Shown in pieces: positions 35,623 to 44,424 of a DNA stretch of 64,000 nt; the stretch's first letter is position 1; each line of letters begins with the position of its first letter. This DNA is from Terriglobia bacterium. GTDB lineage: Bacteria; Acidobacteriota; Terriglobia; Terriglobales; Acidobacteriaceae. The DNA lies in the NCBI GenBank assembly GCA_020072645.1, contig JAIQGK010000007.1, positions 62,001-126,000 on the forward strand, written 5' to 3'. The notes under the pieces are model-generated. The model made no database searches, was not told where the DNA came from, and saw nothing but the letters and a program-made list of their open reading frames with translations. A program made the translations under genes and the position numbers.

Positions 35623-38070
35623 ATGTCGAAGCAAGCGCGAATCTTTCTTTATGCAATCTGCCTGGCAGGACTGGCTACGGTAGTCTATGGCGGAGTTGCG
35701 TGGAAGATCGACGATCTGCCTAAGTTTATCGCCTATCTTTTGACCGCTCTGCTTGCATCCAGACTGAAAGTGGAACTTCCGGAAATTACCGGAACGATCT
35801 CAGTCAACTTCCTTTTTATTCTGCTGGGTATTGCCCAGCTCACCTTTACTGAGACCTTAATCCTGGGGTGTGCCGCGATTCTGGCGCAATGCCTTTTTAC
35901 CAAGCGGCGCTGGCCCCGGATTGAACAAGTACTGTTTAACGTTTCCAGCGCAGCGGTGGCCATAGCGGCCGCATATTTTACTTATCATGGGCCGTGGTCA
36001 ACGCGTCTTCATCCAAATGCCGCATTTCTGCTGATGCTCTCAGCCGCGGTCTATTTCCTTTTCAATACGCTTCCGGTGGCAACCATCATTGCCCTGACGG
36101 AAAATAAGCGGCTGCAAAAGATCTGGACTGACTGCTATTTTTGGTCACTGCCGTATTATCTTGCGGGCGGCGCGCTGGCGGCGATGTTTGGATGGCTCAC
36201 ACAAAAAGTAGGCTGGCAACCGACATTACTGGCCTTGCCGGCAATGTTTGTGATCTATCGCTCTTACCGTCTTTATCTCGGCAAGCTTGAAAACGAGAAA
36301 AACCATGTGTCAGAGATGGCGGCGCTGCACATGCGGACTATTGAAGCTCTGGCGCTAGCTATTGAAGCCAAAGACCAGACCACGCATGACCATCTGGAAC
36401 GCGTCCGCGTTTACGCAGTCGAGATGGCGAAGAGGCTGCACCTTTCCGCAGACGAAGTTGAAGCGTTACGCGCCGCCGCCTTGCTGCATGACATTGGCAA
36501 ACTGGCTGTGCCTGAGCACATTATTTCCAAGCCGGGCAGGCTTACTCCTGAAGAATTTGAAAAAATGAAGATCCATCCGGTCGTCGGCGCGGAAATACTG
36601 GAGCGCGTTCACTTCCCATATCCCGTGGTTCCAATTGTGCGCGCGCACCATGAGCGTTGGGACGGAACCGGCTATCCGGACGGGCTGAAGGGAGAAGAAA
36701 TTCCCATAGGCGCCAGAATTCTTTCCGCAGTCGATTGTCTGGATGCGCTGGCCACAGATCGCCAATATCGCAAAGCGCTGCCCCTGGACGACGCTATGCA
36801 GTGGTTGGCCGATCAGGCAGGGAAGGCATTTGATCCACGAATCATAAATCTGCTGAAGGCCAGCTACAAAGAGCTGGAAGCGATTGTCCATTCGCAGTCA
36901 CAACTGCCAGACCGCCAGAAACTCTCAACCGATCTTAAAGTGGAGCGCGGTAAGGCCCCAGCCAACGGGTTCGCCATCGACAAGGCCAATGACACAGGCA
37001 ACCAGACCGCTTTCCTGTCGTCGATTGCCGCGGCGCGCCAGGAAGCGCAGGCGCTCTTTGAACTTACGCAGGACCTGGGCAATTCGCTCAGCCTGAGTGA
37101 AACTCTTTCTGTGCTGAGCGGACGGCTCAAGCGCCTTGTGCCTTATGACGCCATTGCAACCTACATTGTTCGCGGAAACGAGTTGCTTCCGGAGTATGTC
37201 AATGGAGACAACTTCCGTTTGTTTGCAGCGTTACGAATCCCATTGGGAGAAGGCCTGTCAGGGTGGGTTGCGCAAAATCGCAAACCGATGCTGAACGGCA
37301 ATCCGGCGCTGGAACATGGCTATTTACACGATCCGAACCGGTTCAGTCCTTTACGCTCAGCCATTTCAATACCGCTCGAAGGCTTGCAGGGCGTAGTGGG
37401 AGTGTTAACGCTCTATCACTCTGACGCGGATGCATATACTTCCGATCACCTGCGCATCCTGTTGGCGATCAGCTCAAAAGTTGCGCTTTCTGTTGAGAAT
37501 GCGCTTGCCTTCCAGGAAGCCGAAAGTTCGGCCACAACCGACTACCTCACTGAATTGCCGAATGCCCGCTCGTTGTTTATCCACCTTGATCGCGAACTGG
37601 CCCGCTGTAAGCGTCTTGATACTTCTTTGACCGTAATGGTTTGTGACCTGGACGGTTTCAAGAAGATCAATGATCGCTTTGGCCATCTTGAAGGGAACAG
37701 AATTCTGCGGCATTTTTCTGAAACCTTGCAAGGCTCCTGCCGTGAATATGACTACGTTGCGCGTATGGGAGGCGATGAGTTCGTGATTGTCGCTCCTGGG
37801 CTGAGCGCGTCAGCAGCGGAGGCGCGCGGCATCTGCCTGAGTGAACTGGCCGGCAATGCCGGCCGCGAAGTTTGTGGCGTGGAATGGCTGTCATTGAGCG
37901 TCGGCTGCGCCATCTATCCGGAAGACGGAGTGGATGCCGAGAAACTACTGGCGGAAGCGGACCGGCGCATGTATATACAAAAGCAGGAGCACCACAAGAT
38001 TCTGAAAGTATTTGCTGCTCTTACAGACGGAAAGCGGCCTCCTGCCATCCGTGACGCGGTGGCTGGATAA
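35623..38070 (+). CDS. Membrane HD-GYP / GAF / GGDEF protein (c-di-GMP turnover)
   Basis: 815 residues. The N-terminal ~220 residues have about seven membrane helices and a conserved LPEITGTISVNFLFILL stretch. An HD-GYP phosphodiesterase domain follows, with His289-Asp290 (HDIGK), His342-His343 and GYP at 350-352. A GAF domain (about 465-625) and a GGDEF cyclase domain (about 640-800) complete it; GGDEF is intact at 716-720, with the inhibitory I-site RxxD at 707-710 five residues before it. Both making and breaking c-di-GMP are therefore possible. The membrane part is homologous to the stand-alone protein at 44425. It is the first gene of an operon with a peptide-type ABC importer (gap of 1 base). 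Divergent from a PilZ/sigma-54 activator. Confidence 0.94.
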   Translation: MSKQARIFLYAICLAGLATVVYGGVAWKIDDLPKFIAYLLTALLASRLKVELPEITGTISVNFLFILLGIAQLTFTETLILGCAAILAQCLFTKRRWPRIEQVLFNVSSAAVAIAAAYFTYHGPWSTRLHPNAAFLLMLSAAVYFLFNTLPVATIIALTENKRLQKIWTDCYFWSLPYYLAGGALAAMFGWLTQKVGWQPTLLALPAMFVIYRSYRLYLGKLENEKNHVSEMAALHMRTIEALALAIEAKDQTTHDHLERVRVYAVEMAKRLHLSADEVEALRAAALLHDIGKLAVPEHIISKPGRLTPEEFEKMKIHPVVGAEILERVHFPYPVVPIVRAHHERWDGTGYPDGLKGEEIPIGARILSAVDCLDALATDRQYRKALPLDDAMQWLADQAGKAFDPRIINLLKASYKELEAIVHSQSQLPDRQKLSTDLKVERGKAPANGFAIDKANDTGNQTAFLSSIAAARQEAQALFELTQDLGNSLSLSETLSVLSGRLKRLVPYDAIATYIVRGNELLPEYVNGDNFRLFAALRIPLGEGLSGWVAQNRKPMLNGNPALEHGYLHDPNRFSPLRSAISIPLEGLQGVVGVLTLYHSDADAYTSDHLRILLAISSKVALSVENALAFQEAESSATTDYLTELPNARSLFIHLDRELARCKRLDTSLTVMVCDLDGFKKINDRFGHLEGNRILRHFSETLQGSCREYDYVARMGGDEFVIVAPGLSASAAEARGICLSELAGNAGREVCGVEWLSLSVGCAIYPEDGVDAEKLLAEADRRMYIQKQEHHKILKVFAALTDGKRPPAIRDAVAG

Positions 38071-38071
38071 G

Positions 38072-38935
38072 ATGCTGCGCTTCTGGATTGGGGCCGTCTT
38101 ACGGCTCTTGGCTGTCATGCTCATGGCGGGTTTTGCGGGCGCCATGCTCATGCGCATTGCACCCGGATTTTCCTCTGACGACCAGGAACTCAATTCTGGC
38201 CTCTCGGCACAAAGCATTCAGGCAATCCGGCGCGCACATCTCGCGGATTCAGATATTCCTCATTTTTATGCGCAGTACATTGCGTCGCTCCTTGGTGGCG
38301 ATCTGGGAACTTCACGGTCACTGAATCAGCCTGTGAAAGAACTTCTGCGCGAGCGTTTGCCAACCACATTGATGAATCTGGCATTCGCGCTCGCAGTCGG
38401 TTGGCTGCTGGGGCTGGCTTTGGCAATCGGCACACAAACATGGGACATCCCAGCGCTGAATTTTCTTGCCAATGGATTGAGTGGAACTTTTATTTCCACC
38501 CCAGCGGCTGCGCTGGCGCTGGTCTTCCTGTTGTTACGCTGGCCTCCTGCCTTCGCGGCTGCGCTGCTGGTGTTCCCAAAGATTTATCGCTACACGCAAA
38601 ATCTGCTGCAGCAGAGCAGTGAAATGCCTCACGTGATTACGGCGAGAGCAAAGGGCGCAGGTCCATGGCGGGTCCTGGCATGGCACGTTGCTCCGATTGC
38701 ATTTCCGCAGATCATTGCGCTGGTAGGCGTTTCCATCAGTATTGGGATTGGCGTTCTGCTGCCCATTGAAGTTGTGAGTGACGTTGCCGGTATTGGTCAG
38801 CTGGCGTGGCAAGCAGCTCAGGCCCGCGATTTGCCATTGCTGGTAAACCTGACCATGGTGGTTACGTTTGTTACCGTCTGCGCCACGTTGATTTCAGATG
38901 CGGCCCAACGAGGCTTTAGGCGGAGCGCCGCATGA
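38072..38935 (+). CDS. Peptide/nickel-type ABC importer permease (DppB-like)
   Basis: 287 residues from the ATG at 38072, one base after the HD-GYP stop codon; an in-frame upstream start (38012) would overlap that gene and is less likely. There are about six transmembrane helices, an N-terminal periplasmic loop with YAQYIASLLGGDLGTS, and the coupling segment around VITARAKGAGPWRVLAWHVAP that contacts the ATPase (EAA-like loop). It is shorter than typical DppB (about 340), mainly in the periplasmic part. It overlaps the next permease by ATGA. Confidence 0.88.
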   Translation: MLRFWIGAVLRLLAVMLMAGFAGAMLMRIAPGFSSDDQELNSGLSAQSIQAIRRAHLADSDIPHFYAQYIASLLGGDLGTSRSLNQPVKELLRERLPTTLMNLAFALAVGWLLGLALAIGTQTWDIPALNFLANGLSGTFISTPAAALALVFLLLRWPPAFAAALLVFPKIYRYTQNLLQQSSEMPHVITARAKGAGPWRVLAWHVAPIAFPQIIALVGVSISIGIGVLLPIEVVSDVAGIGQLAWQAAQARDLPLLVNLTMVVTFVTVCATLISDAAQRGFRRSAA

Positions 38936-39738
38936 AGACCATACGTGTGGCAGCCATCGGGGTACTAGTTCTTACAGCGTTGACTGTTCTAGGCGCACAT
39001 TACCTGGCTCCGGCTGGATATGAACAGCAATTTCGCGAGACACCGCAGGCGGCTCCATCTACGCATCATCTCCTGGGCACGGACGAGCTGGGACGCGACC
39101 GCTGGGCCCGCTTGCTTTACGGAATGCGGGTTTCTTTAACGCTTGCGCCGTTGGCGGCGCTTTTCACAACGGTGCTTGCCGGGCTAGTCGGCGGAATAGC
39201 GGGATACTTTGGCGGATGGACAGAACGGTGCTGCAAACTGCTGATCGATCTATTTCTCTCCGTGCCCTGGCTATTTCTTCTCATCACGGTCCGGGCCGTC
39301 CTGCCTTTGAATGTTTCACCGGAAGCGTCTGTCACCGTGACTTTTGCTTTGCTGGGGCTTCTGGGATGGGCGGCTTCAGCGCGCGTGATATGCGCCGGCG
39401 CCAAAGACCTGATGAAATCGGAATTTGTATGGATGGCGCGCGCTTCAGGCTTTTCTGGATTAAAGCTGGTCCGGCTGCATCTTATGCCCAATCTGCGCGG
39501 CGCGCTGCTGGCTCAATTCTGGATTTCGATTCCTGTTTTCATCATTGCTGAAGCCAATCTAGGTGCACTGGGGCTGGGCGTGGCTGAACCTTTGCCGTCC
39601 CTTGGCAGCCTGCTGCGGGAACTTCAGGATTCGGTCATGGTACGTCCGGAACCTTGGCGGTTGCTGCCGCTTGCGGTACTTATATTGGTAATCAGTTCGT
39701 TCCAGGTATTGCTGAATAAACAGGAGATACGCACTTGA
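38932..39738 (+). CDS. Peptide-type ABC importer permease (DppC-like)
   Basis: 268 residues, slightly short for DppC. HHLLGTDELGRDRWARLLYGMR (about 43-63) is the classic DppC/OppC periplasmic signature. Five to six membrane helices follow, with the EAA-like loop WMARASGFSGLKLVRLHLMPN (about 164-184). It overlaps DppB by 4 bases and the binding protein by 4 bases (TTGA), so translation is coupled. Confidence 0.9.
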   Translation: MKTIRVAAIGVLVLTALTVLGAHYLAPAGYEQQFRETPQAAPSTHHLLGTDELGRDRWARLLYGMRVSLTLAPLAALFTTVLAGLVGGIAGYFGGWTERCCKLLIDLFLSVPWLFLLITVRAVLPLNVSPEASVTVTFALLGLLGWAASARVICAGAKDLMKSEFVWMARASGFSGLKLVRLHLMPNLRGALLAQFWISIPVFIIAEANLGALGLGVAEPLPSLGSLLRELQDSVMVRPEPWRLLPLAVLILVISSFQVLLNKQEIRT

Positions 39739-41336
39739 TACGACGCTATTTAGTCTCTGCCCTCTTGTGGCTGGGCGCAGTTTCCGTGCTTGCCCAAAGC
39801 GGGGGAGAGCTGCGTTTCTGCCTACGCTCTGAGCCCAAGACATTTAATCCATTGTTGGTGGAAGACGAGGCGTCCGAAACCATCCGGTACCTGACCGGAG
39901 GCGTGCTTGTGCGCGTGAATCGGCTCACCCTGAAAGCTGAGCCCGACCTGGCGACTTCATGGAAAGCTTCAGAAGGCGGCAAGCGCATCCGGTTCAAGCT
40001 GCGTGAAGGATTGAAGTATTCTGACGGCACTCCTTTCTCTGCCGAAGATGTCGCGTACACCATGCAGCAATTGATGGACCCGGCTTTGCACTCCAGCACG
40101 GGCGATGCGTTCCGCTCGGCTGAGGGCAAGCTAACGACGCACGTAATTTCCGCTAAAGAAATTGACATTGATTTTCCGGCGCCCGTGGCGAACCTGGTGA
40201 ATCTTTTTGATACGGTGGCAATCCTTTCAGCAAAGTCACCACAAAAGGAAATGGCCACGCTGGGGCCGTTCTACGTGGCAGAGCGCAAAGCCGGATCGTA
40301 CCTGTTGCTGAAGAGAAATCCTTATTACTGGAAGAAAGATGCGGCAGGGAAGCAGCTTCCATACCTCGACTCAATCCGGCTGGATATTGAGCAGAACCCT
40401 GAAATTGAAGCGATGCGTTATAAACGCGGCGAAGTGCAGTTGATTAATACAGTCTCGCCGGCAATTTTTGAAAAGCTTTCCGCCGATAACGCTTCTGTTC
40501 GGGACGCCGGTGCTTCCACGGATACGGAACAGCTCTGGTTTAATCAGGTTCCGAGCGCGCCGCTGCCGGCCTACAAGAAAGCATGGTTTGCTTCGACGAA
40601 CTTCCGACGGGCCATCTCTGAAGCGATCAATCGCAATGATCTGGCGCGAATTGTCTATCGCGGACATGCGGTGCCCGCTATTGGAATCATTTCGCCCAGC
40701 AACAAGTTCTGGTTCAACAGCGATCTTAAGCCGCACGCGTATGACACATCGGATGCGTTGCACAGGCTGCAACAGGATGGCTTTCATCTGCAAGGAGAAA
40801 CGTTGAAAGACAAGGCCGGCAACGCCGTGGAATTTTCCATCGCCACGAACGCGGGCAATCGAGCGCGCGAAAGCATGGCCACCATGATCCAGCAGGACCT
40901 GAAGAAAATCGGGATCAAGGTAAACGTGGTCACCCTGGATTTCAACTCTCTGCTGGAGCGGATGACGCAATCCTACAACTATGAAGCTTGCCTGCTGGGC
41001 TTCCAGAACGTGGAACTCGATCCTAATTCGCAGATGGCCGTGTGGCTGAGTTCGGCCGACAATCATCAATGGAACCCGAACCAGAAATCGCCGGCAACGG
41101 CATGGGAAGCGGAGATCGATAAGCTGATGCGAGCGCAGGCTGCGTCCGGCGATGAGCACAAGCGCAAGCAATACTGGGACCGCGTCCAGCAGATTGCGTG
41201 GGAACAGGAACCTTTTATTTATCTGATTAATAAAGACGCGCTTGTGGCAATTGCACCGGCAGTGAAAAACGCCGAGCCCAGCGTGTTTCGCCCGCAGACT
41301 TTCTGGAACGTGGAAACGCTGGCGCTGGCGCACTAG
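39735..41336 (+). CDS. Extracellular solute-binding protein, family 5 (DppA/OppA type)
   Basis: 533 residues with a TTG start that overlaps the previous stop (TTGA) and has AGGAG nine bases upstream. The signal peptide ends near residue 19 (LGAVSVLAQ); there is no lipobox cysteine, so it is likely periplasmic. Family landmarks are PKTFNPL (about 33), DLATSWKASEGGKRIRFKLR, GVKYSDGTPF-like LKYSDGTPFSAEDVAYT (about 95-110), and AISEAINRNDLARIVYRGHAVPA (about 292). The ligand is probably a short peptide, but nickel, heme or sugars are also bound by this family. Confidence 0.9.
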   Translation: MIRRYLVSALLWLGAVSVLAQSGGELRFCLRSEPKTFNPLLVEDEASETIRYLTGGVLVRVNRLTLKAEPDLATSWKASEGGKRIRFKLREGLKYSDGTPFSAEDVAYTMQQLMDPALHSSTGDAFRSAEGKLTTHVISAKEIDIDFPAPVANLVNLFDTVAILSAKSPQKEMATLGPFYVAERKAGSYLLLKRNPYYWKKDAAGKQLPYLDSIRLDIEQNPEIEAMRYKRGEVQLINTVSPAIFEKLSADNASVRDAGASTDTEQLWFNQVPSAPLPAYKKAWFASTNFRRAISEAINRNDLARIVYRGHAVPAIGIISPSNKFWFNSDLKPHAYDTSDALHRLQQDGFHLQGETLKDKAGNAVEFSIATNAGNRARESMATMIQQDLKKIGIKVNVVTLDFNSLLERMTQSYNYEACLLGFQNVELDPNSQMAVWLSSADNHQWNPNQKSPATAWEAEIDKLMRAQAASGDEHKRKQYWDRVQQIAWEQEPFIYLINKDALVAIAPAVKNAEPSVFRPQTFWNVETLALAH

Positions 41337-41344
41337 GATCTTTT

Positions 41345-42160
41345 ATGGATCTTCTTTCTGTCAGGCTGACGATTAACTATAAGGACAAGCCACCCGTCCT
41401 GGATGATCTGTGTCTGGAATTGCGTCCGGGTGAAGTCCTGGGGCTGGTAGGACATAGCGGTTGCGGAAAGAGTTCTTTGGCGCTGGCGATCCTTGGTTTG
41501 CTCAATCTGAAAAGCGGCAAGGCGCGTGGTTCGATTCTGTGGAACGGCCACGAATTACTGGCATTGAAGGAAAAAGAGTGGCGCAAACTGCGAGGCAAAG
41601 TGATTTCCTTTGTGCCGCAAAGCCCCATGTCGGCGTTGAATCCAGCGTTGCGGCTGGGCACACAAATGAACGAGGCATGGAAGCTGCACGGGCAGGGCGG
41701 CAGCGACCACATGGAAGAGTCTGTCTTCCAGGCGTTGCGAGATGTAGGGCTGCCAGCGACGGAAGAGTTCCTTCGACGCTACCCTTCGGAAATCAGCGTG
41801 GGCCAGGCCCAACGCGTCTTAATTGGCATGGCCATCATGCACCGTCCGGCTCTGCTGATTGCCGACGAACCGACCAGCGCGCTTGATGCGGTGACCCAGG
41901 CGGAAATCCTGGCCCTGTTTGGCGAACTAAACCGCAAGCTGGGAATGAGCATGCTTTATATCTCCCATGATCTGGTGTCGGCTTACGGACTGTGCCATCG
42001 GATTGCGTTGATCAATGCCGGCAAGATCGTGGAATGCGATACCCCGCAAGCAATCTTTTTCAGTCCGCAGCAGCCATTTACCCGGAAGCTTATTGCGGCT
42101 CTTCCCAGCATCCCAAGCCCCGCCGAAATTGAGCAAGCCTTGCGTTATAACCCATTCTAA
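41345..42160 (+). CDS. Peptide-type ABC importer ATPase (DppD-like)
   Basis: 271 residues. Walker A GHSGCGKSS (about 37-45), Q-loop VPQSPMSALNP, signature ISVGQAQRV where LSGGQ is usual, Walker B LLIADEPTSALD and the switch HisD in YISHDL. It starts 8 bases after the binding-protein stop. Dpp systems normally have two ATPases (D and F, ~330 residues each with an oligopeptide C-terminal extension); only this shorter one is here. It may act as a homodimer or pair with a subunit encoded elsewhere. The glycine-poor signature SVGQ deserves attention. Confidence 0.9.
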   Translation: MDLLSVRLTINYKDKPPVLDDLCLELRPGEVLGLVGHSGCGKSSLALAILGLLNLKSGKARGSILWNGHELLALKEKEWRKLRGKVISFVPQSPMSALNPALRLGTQMNEAWKLHGQGGSDHMEESVFQALRDVGLPATEEFLRRYPSEISVGQAQRVLIGMAIMHRPALLIADEPTSALDAVTQAEILALFGELNRKLGMSMLYISHDLVSAYGLCHRIALINAGKIVECDTPQAIFFSPQQPFTRKLIAALPSIPSPAEIEQALRYNPF

Positions 42161-42445
42161 ATCTTAGAAATAGCTAATCTACTTAACTTTTTAGTTGAGA
42201 CACTCTCTTCCCTGCACAAGAGATCAAGAATCCAGCGCGCCAGATGTGACGCAGTTGTCGCATACACTTTAACCCATTGATAACACATGTTTTAGCCGTG
42301 TATAAGTGCTCTTTGGCTGCAATCTGGGCCACCCTCCATGTCGCAACGTGGCACAGATGTACTGCGGCAACCATCTTGTAATCAATAGTTTACAAAGAGT
42401 GACTTTGGTTTATGGCGTGCAATAGATAAGGCAGAGGTCGAACCT
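42161..42445. other. Intergenic region after the importer operon
   Basis: About 285 bases, AT-richer than the genes. TGGCAC at 42349 with a GC 12 bases later resembles a sigma-54 promoter but has wrong spacing (10 is required). No gene seen. Confidence 0.4.
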
Positions 42446-42574
42446 ATGTCTCTCAGAAACAAAGTCGTGATTTTCACTTTTGGCGCTATCGCAGCGGTTG
42501 CTGGATTGAGCCTCGCCTTTACCAGCCTCAAGCACGCTTCGATATTCGTGGCGTCAGCTGTATGGGGTTCATAG
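42446..42574 (+). CDS. 42-residue membrane peptide ending VWGS
   Basis: A short frame starting ATG at 42446 with AGAGGT upstream. The peptide starts MSLRNKVVIF, has one hydrophobic segment (about residues 8-27, FTFGAIAAVAGLSLAF) and ends ASAVWGS. It stands 54 bases before the subtilase gene, whose own C-terminus is built of xWGxS repeats. The shared WG(S/N) ending, the position and the ribosome site make a real small gene plausible. Function unknown; a chance frame is the alternative. Confidence 0.45.
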   Translation: MSLRNKVVIFTFGAIAAVAGLSLAFTSLKHASIFVASAVWGS

Positions 42575-42628
42575 CAGGAGACAAGTAAGCGCTTTAACCA
42601 GAAACTTCTTCCGGAGTTCAAAGACAAC

Positions 42629-44422
42629 ATGAGATTCAAGAATAACAATTTTGCAACCGAGCACAGATCAAGCTGGCTTCGGTTTTTCCTTTTGGCGGTG
42701 GTAGCGATCCTCGTATTGGTTCCTGTGACGTTAAGTGCGCAAGCTGGACCCAAAGCTTCACGCCCAGATGCACACAGCAAACTTGCAGCCGACCTTGCCA
42801 ATTTTCCGCTGAATTCTGACGGCACAGTGAACGTGATTGTTCAGTTCAAGCAAACGCCCAAGGCACACGCTTCTGAAATGGCGGCCCAGGGCGGCAAGCT
42901 AAGATTTTCGTTTGATCACATCAACGGAGCGGCTTATCGAATACCGGTAAGAATGCTGGCATGGCTGGAGATGCATCCTGATGTTGCCTATGTCAGCCCG
43001 GACCGTCCGAACAAAGTCGCTTCCGATGACGATATTCCAGCGGTTGAGGGTGATGTTGCGCGCCAACAATATGGACTCGACGGAACCGGGATCGGCGTAG
43101 CGATCATCGATAGCGGCGTTTTCAACCACGATGATCTGCAAAAGTCGGGAGGGCTGGGATCGCGCATTGTCTATAGCGAAAGCTTTATTCCCGGCGACAC
43201 AAGCACCAACGATGCATACGGGCATGGAACGCACGTAGCGGGAATCGTCGCGGGCAACGGACATGATTCGGCGAGCGGCTATCCGACGCAATATGTCGGT
43301 GTTGCCCCGAACGCCAATATCATCAACCTGCGCGTGCTCGATGCGAACGGGGCAGGCACTGACAGCCAGGTGATTGCCGCTATTCAGCGGGCCATACAGT
43401 TGAAAAGCACATACAACATTCGTGTGATCAATCTCTCACTGGGACGCAGTATTTTTGAGTCTTACGCTCTTGATCCAGTGTGCCAGGCCGTTGAAGCGGC
43501 GTGGAAAGCCGGCATTGTGGTGGTAGTGGCAGCGGGCAATGAAGGCCGCAACAATGACTATGGGACGCAAGGCTATGCGACGATCCAGGCTCCTGGCAAT
43601 GATCCAAACGTGATCACTGTTGGAGCCACCAAGACAAATGGCACGCCGGGCCGTCTGGATGACACCATTGCGAGTTACAGTTCAAAAGGGCCGACCCTGC
43701 TGGACCATGTGGTAAAGCCTGACCTGGTTGCGCCAGGTAACCGAGTGATTTCACTCGCTTCGCCCAATAGCACACTGGTTACATCGCTCGCCAGCCTGAA
43801 TATTCAGCCGATTACAACCTGCATCCTTGGCTTGCTGGGCAACAACTGCACGACTGGCCTTAGCGGAAAATACACGCGGCTGAGTGGGACGAGCATGGCG
43901 ACACCGATCGTTGCCGGAGCAGCCGCGCTCATGTTTCAGAAAGATCCGACCCTTACGCCGGACACCATCAAGGCCCGCATGATGAAGACGGCATGGAAGG
44001 GTTATCCGGGAAATAGCTGGGCCTATGATGTATGGGGCAAGAGCTATTTTTCGCAATATGACGTTTTTACGATCGGCGCTGGATATCTGGACGTGTATTC
44101 GTCATTGAAAAGCGCTGACGTGGTCAATGGCGGCGCGCCTTCTCCAGTGGTCAACTTCAATGCGGCGACAGGACAGGCCACGCTCAACAACAGCCTCTCC
44201 ATTACCTGGGGCAACAGTATCACCTGGGGAAGCTCGATCATCTGGGGTAACTCGATCGTATGGGGCGGAAACGCTGTATTGAGTGATTCCATCATCTGGG
44301 GCGACTCAATTATCTGGGGACAATCGGGCGTGACCGGAAACAGCATCATCTGGGGCGATTCGATTGTCTGGAGCGCCAATTCAGTAAATGCGTTAAGTGA
44401 CGGCGAGGACGGAGAAGACTGA
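42629..44422 (+). CDS. Secreted subtilisin-like serine protease (S8) with WG-repeat tail
   Basis: 597 residues. An N-terminal signal segment (FFLLAVVAILVLVPVTLSAQ, cleaved near residue 37) is followed by an inhibitor-I9-like propeptide (VNVIVQFKQTP, about 68-125). The S8 domain (about 145-470) carries the full triad: Asp161 (AIIDSG), His199 (HGTHVAG) and Ser422 (SGTSMATP), plus oxyanion Asn in AAGNEG. The last ~75 residues hold about eight copies of (I/V)xWG(N/S/D)S, e.g. ITWGNS, IIWGDS, and an acidic end DGEDGED. WG repeats of this kind occur at the ends of some acidobacterial S8 proteases and may form a beta-solenoid or be a secretion tag. The next gene starts 2 bases after the stop. Confidence 0.93.
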   Translation: MRFKNNNFATEHRSSWLRFFLLAVVAILVLVPVTLSAQAGPKASRPDAHSKLAADLANFPLNSDGTVNVIVQFKQTPKAHASEMAAQGGKLRFSFDHINGAAYRIPVRMLAWLEMHPDVAYVSPDRPNKVASDDDIPAVEGDVARQQYGLDGTGIGVAIIDSGVFNHDDLQKSGGLGSRIVYSESFIPGDTSTNDAYGHGTHVAGIVAGNGHDSASGYPTQYVGVAPNANIINLRVLDANGAGTDSQVIAAIQRAIQLKSTYNIRVINLSLGRSIFESYALDPVCQAVEAAWKAGIVVVVAAGNEGRNNDYGTQGYATIQAPGNDPNVITVGATKTNGTPGRLDDTIASYSSKGPTLLDHVVKPDLVAPGNRVISLASPNSTLVTSLASLNIQPITTCILGLLGNNCTTGLSGKYTRLSGTSMATPIVAGAAALMFQKDPTLTPDTIKARMMKTAWKGYPGNSWAYDVWGKSYFSQYDVFTIGAGYLDVYSSLKSADVVNGGAPSPVVNFNAATGQATLNNSLSITWGNSITWGSSIIWGNSIVWGGNAVLSDSIIWGDSIIWGQSGVTGNSIIWGDSIVWSANSVNALSDGEDGED

Positions 44423-44424
44423 TC

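Noticed and set aside
40371-41333. 320-codon minus-strand frame opposite the solute-binding protein
   Set aside because: Shadow frame; the plus strand has full family-5 binding-protein landmarks.
42349-42365. TGGCAC ... GC as a sigma-54 promoter near the subtilase
   Set aside because: The GG to GC distance is 12 bases, while sigma-54 needs 10; shifting by two bases destroys recognition.
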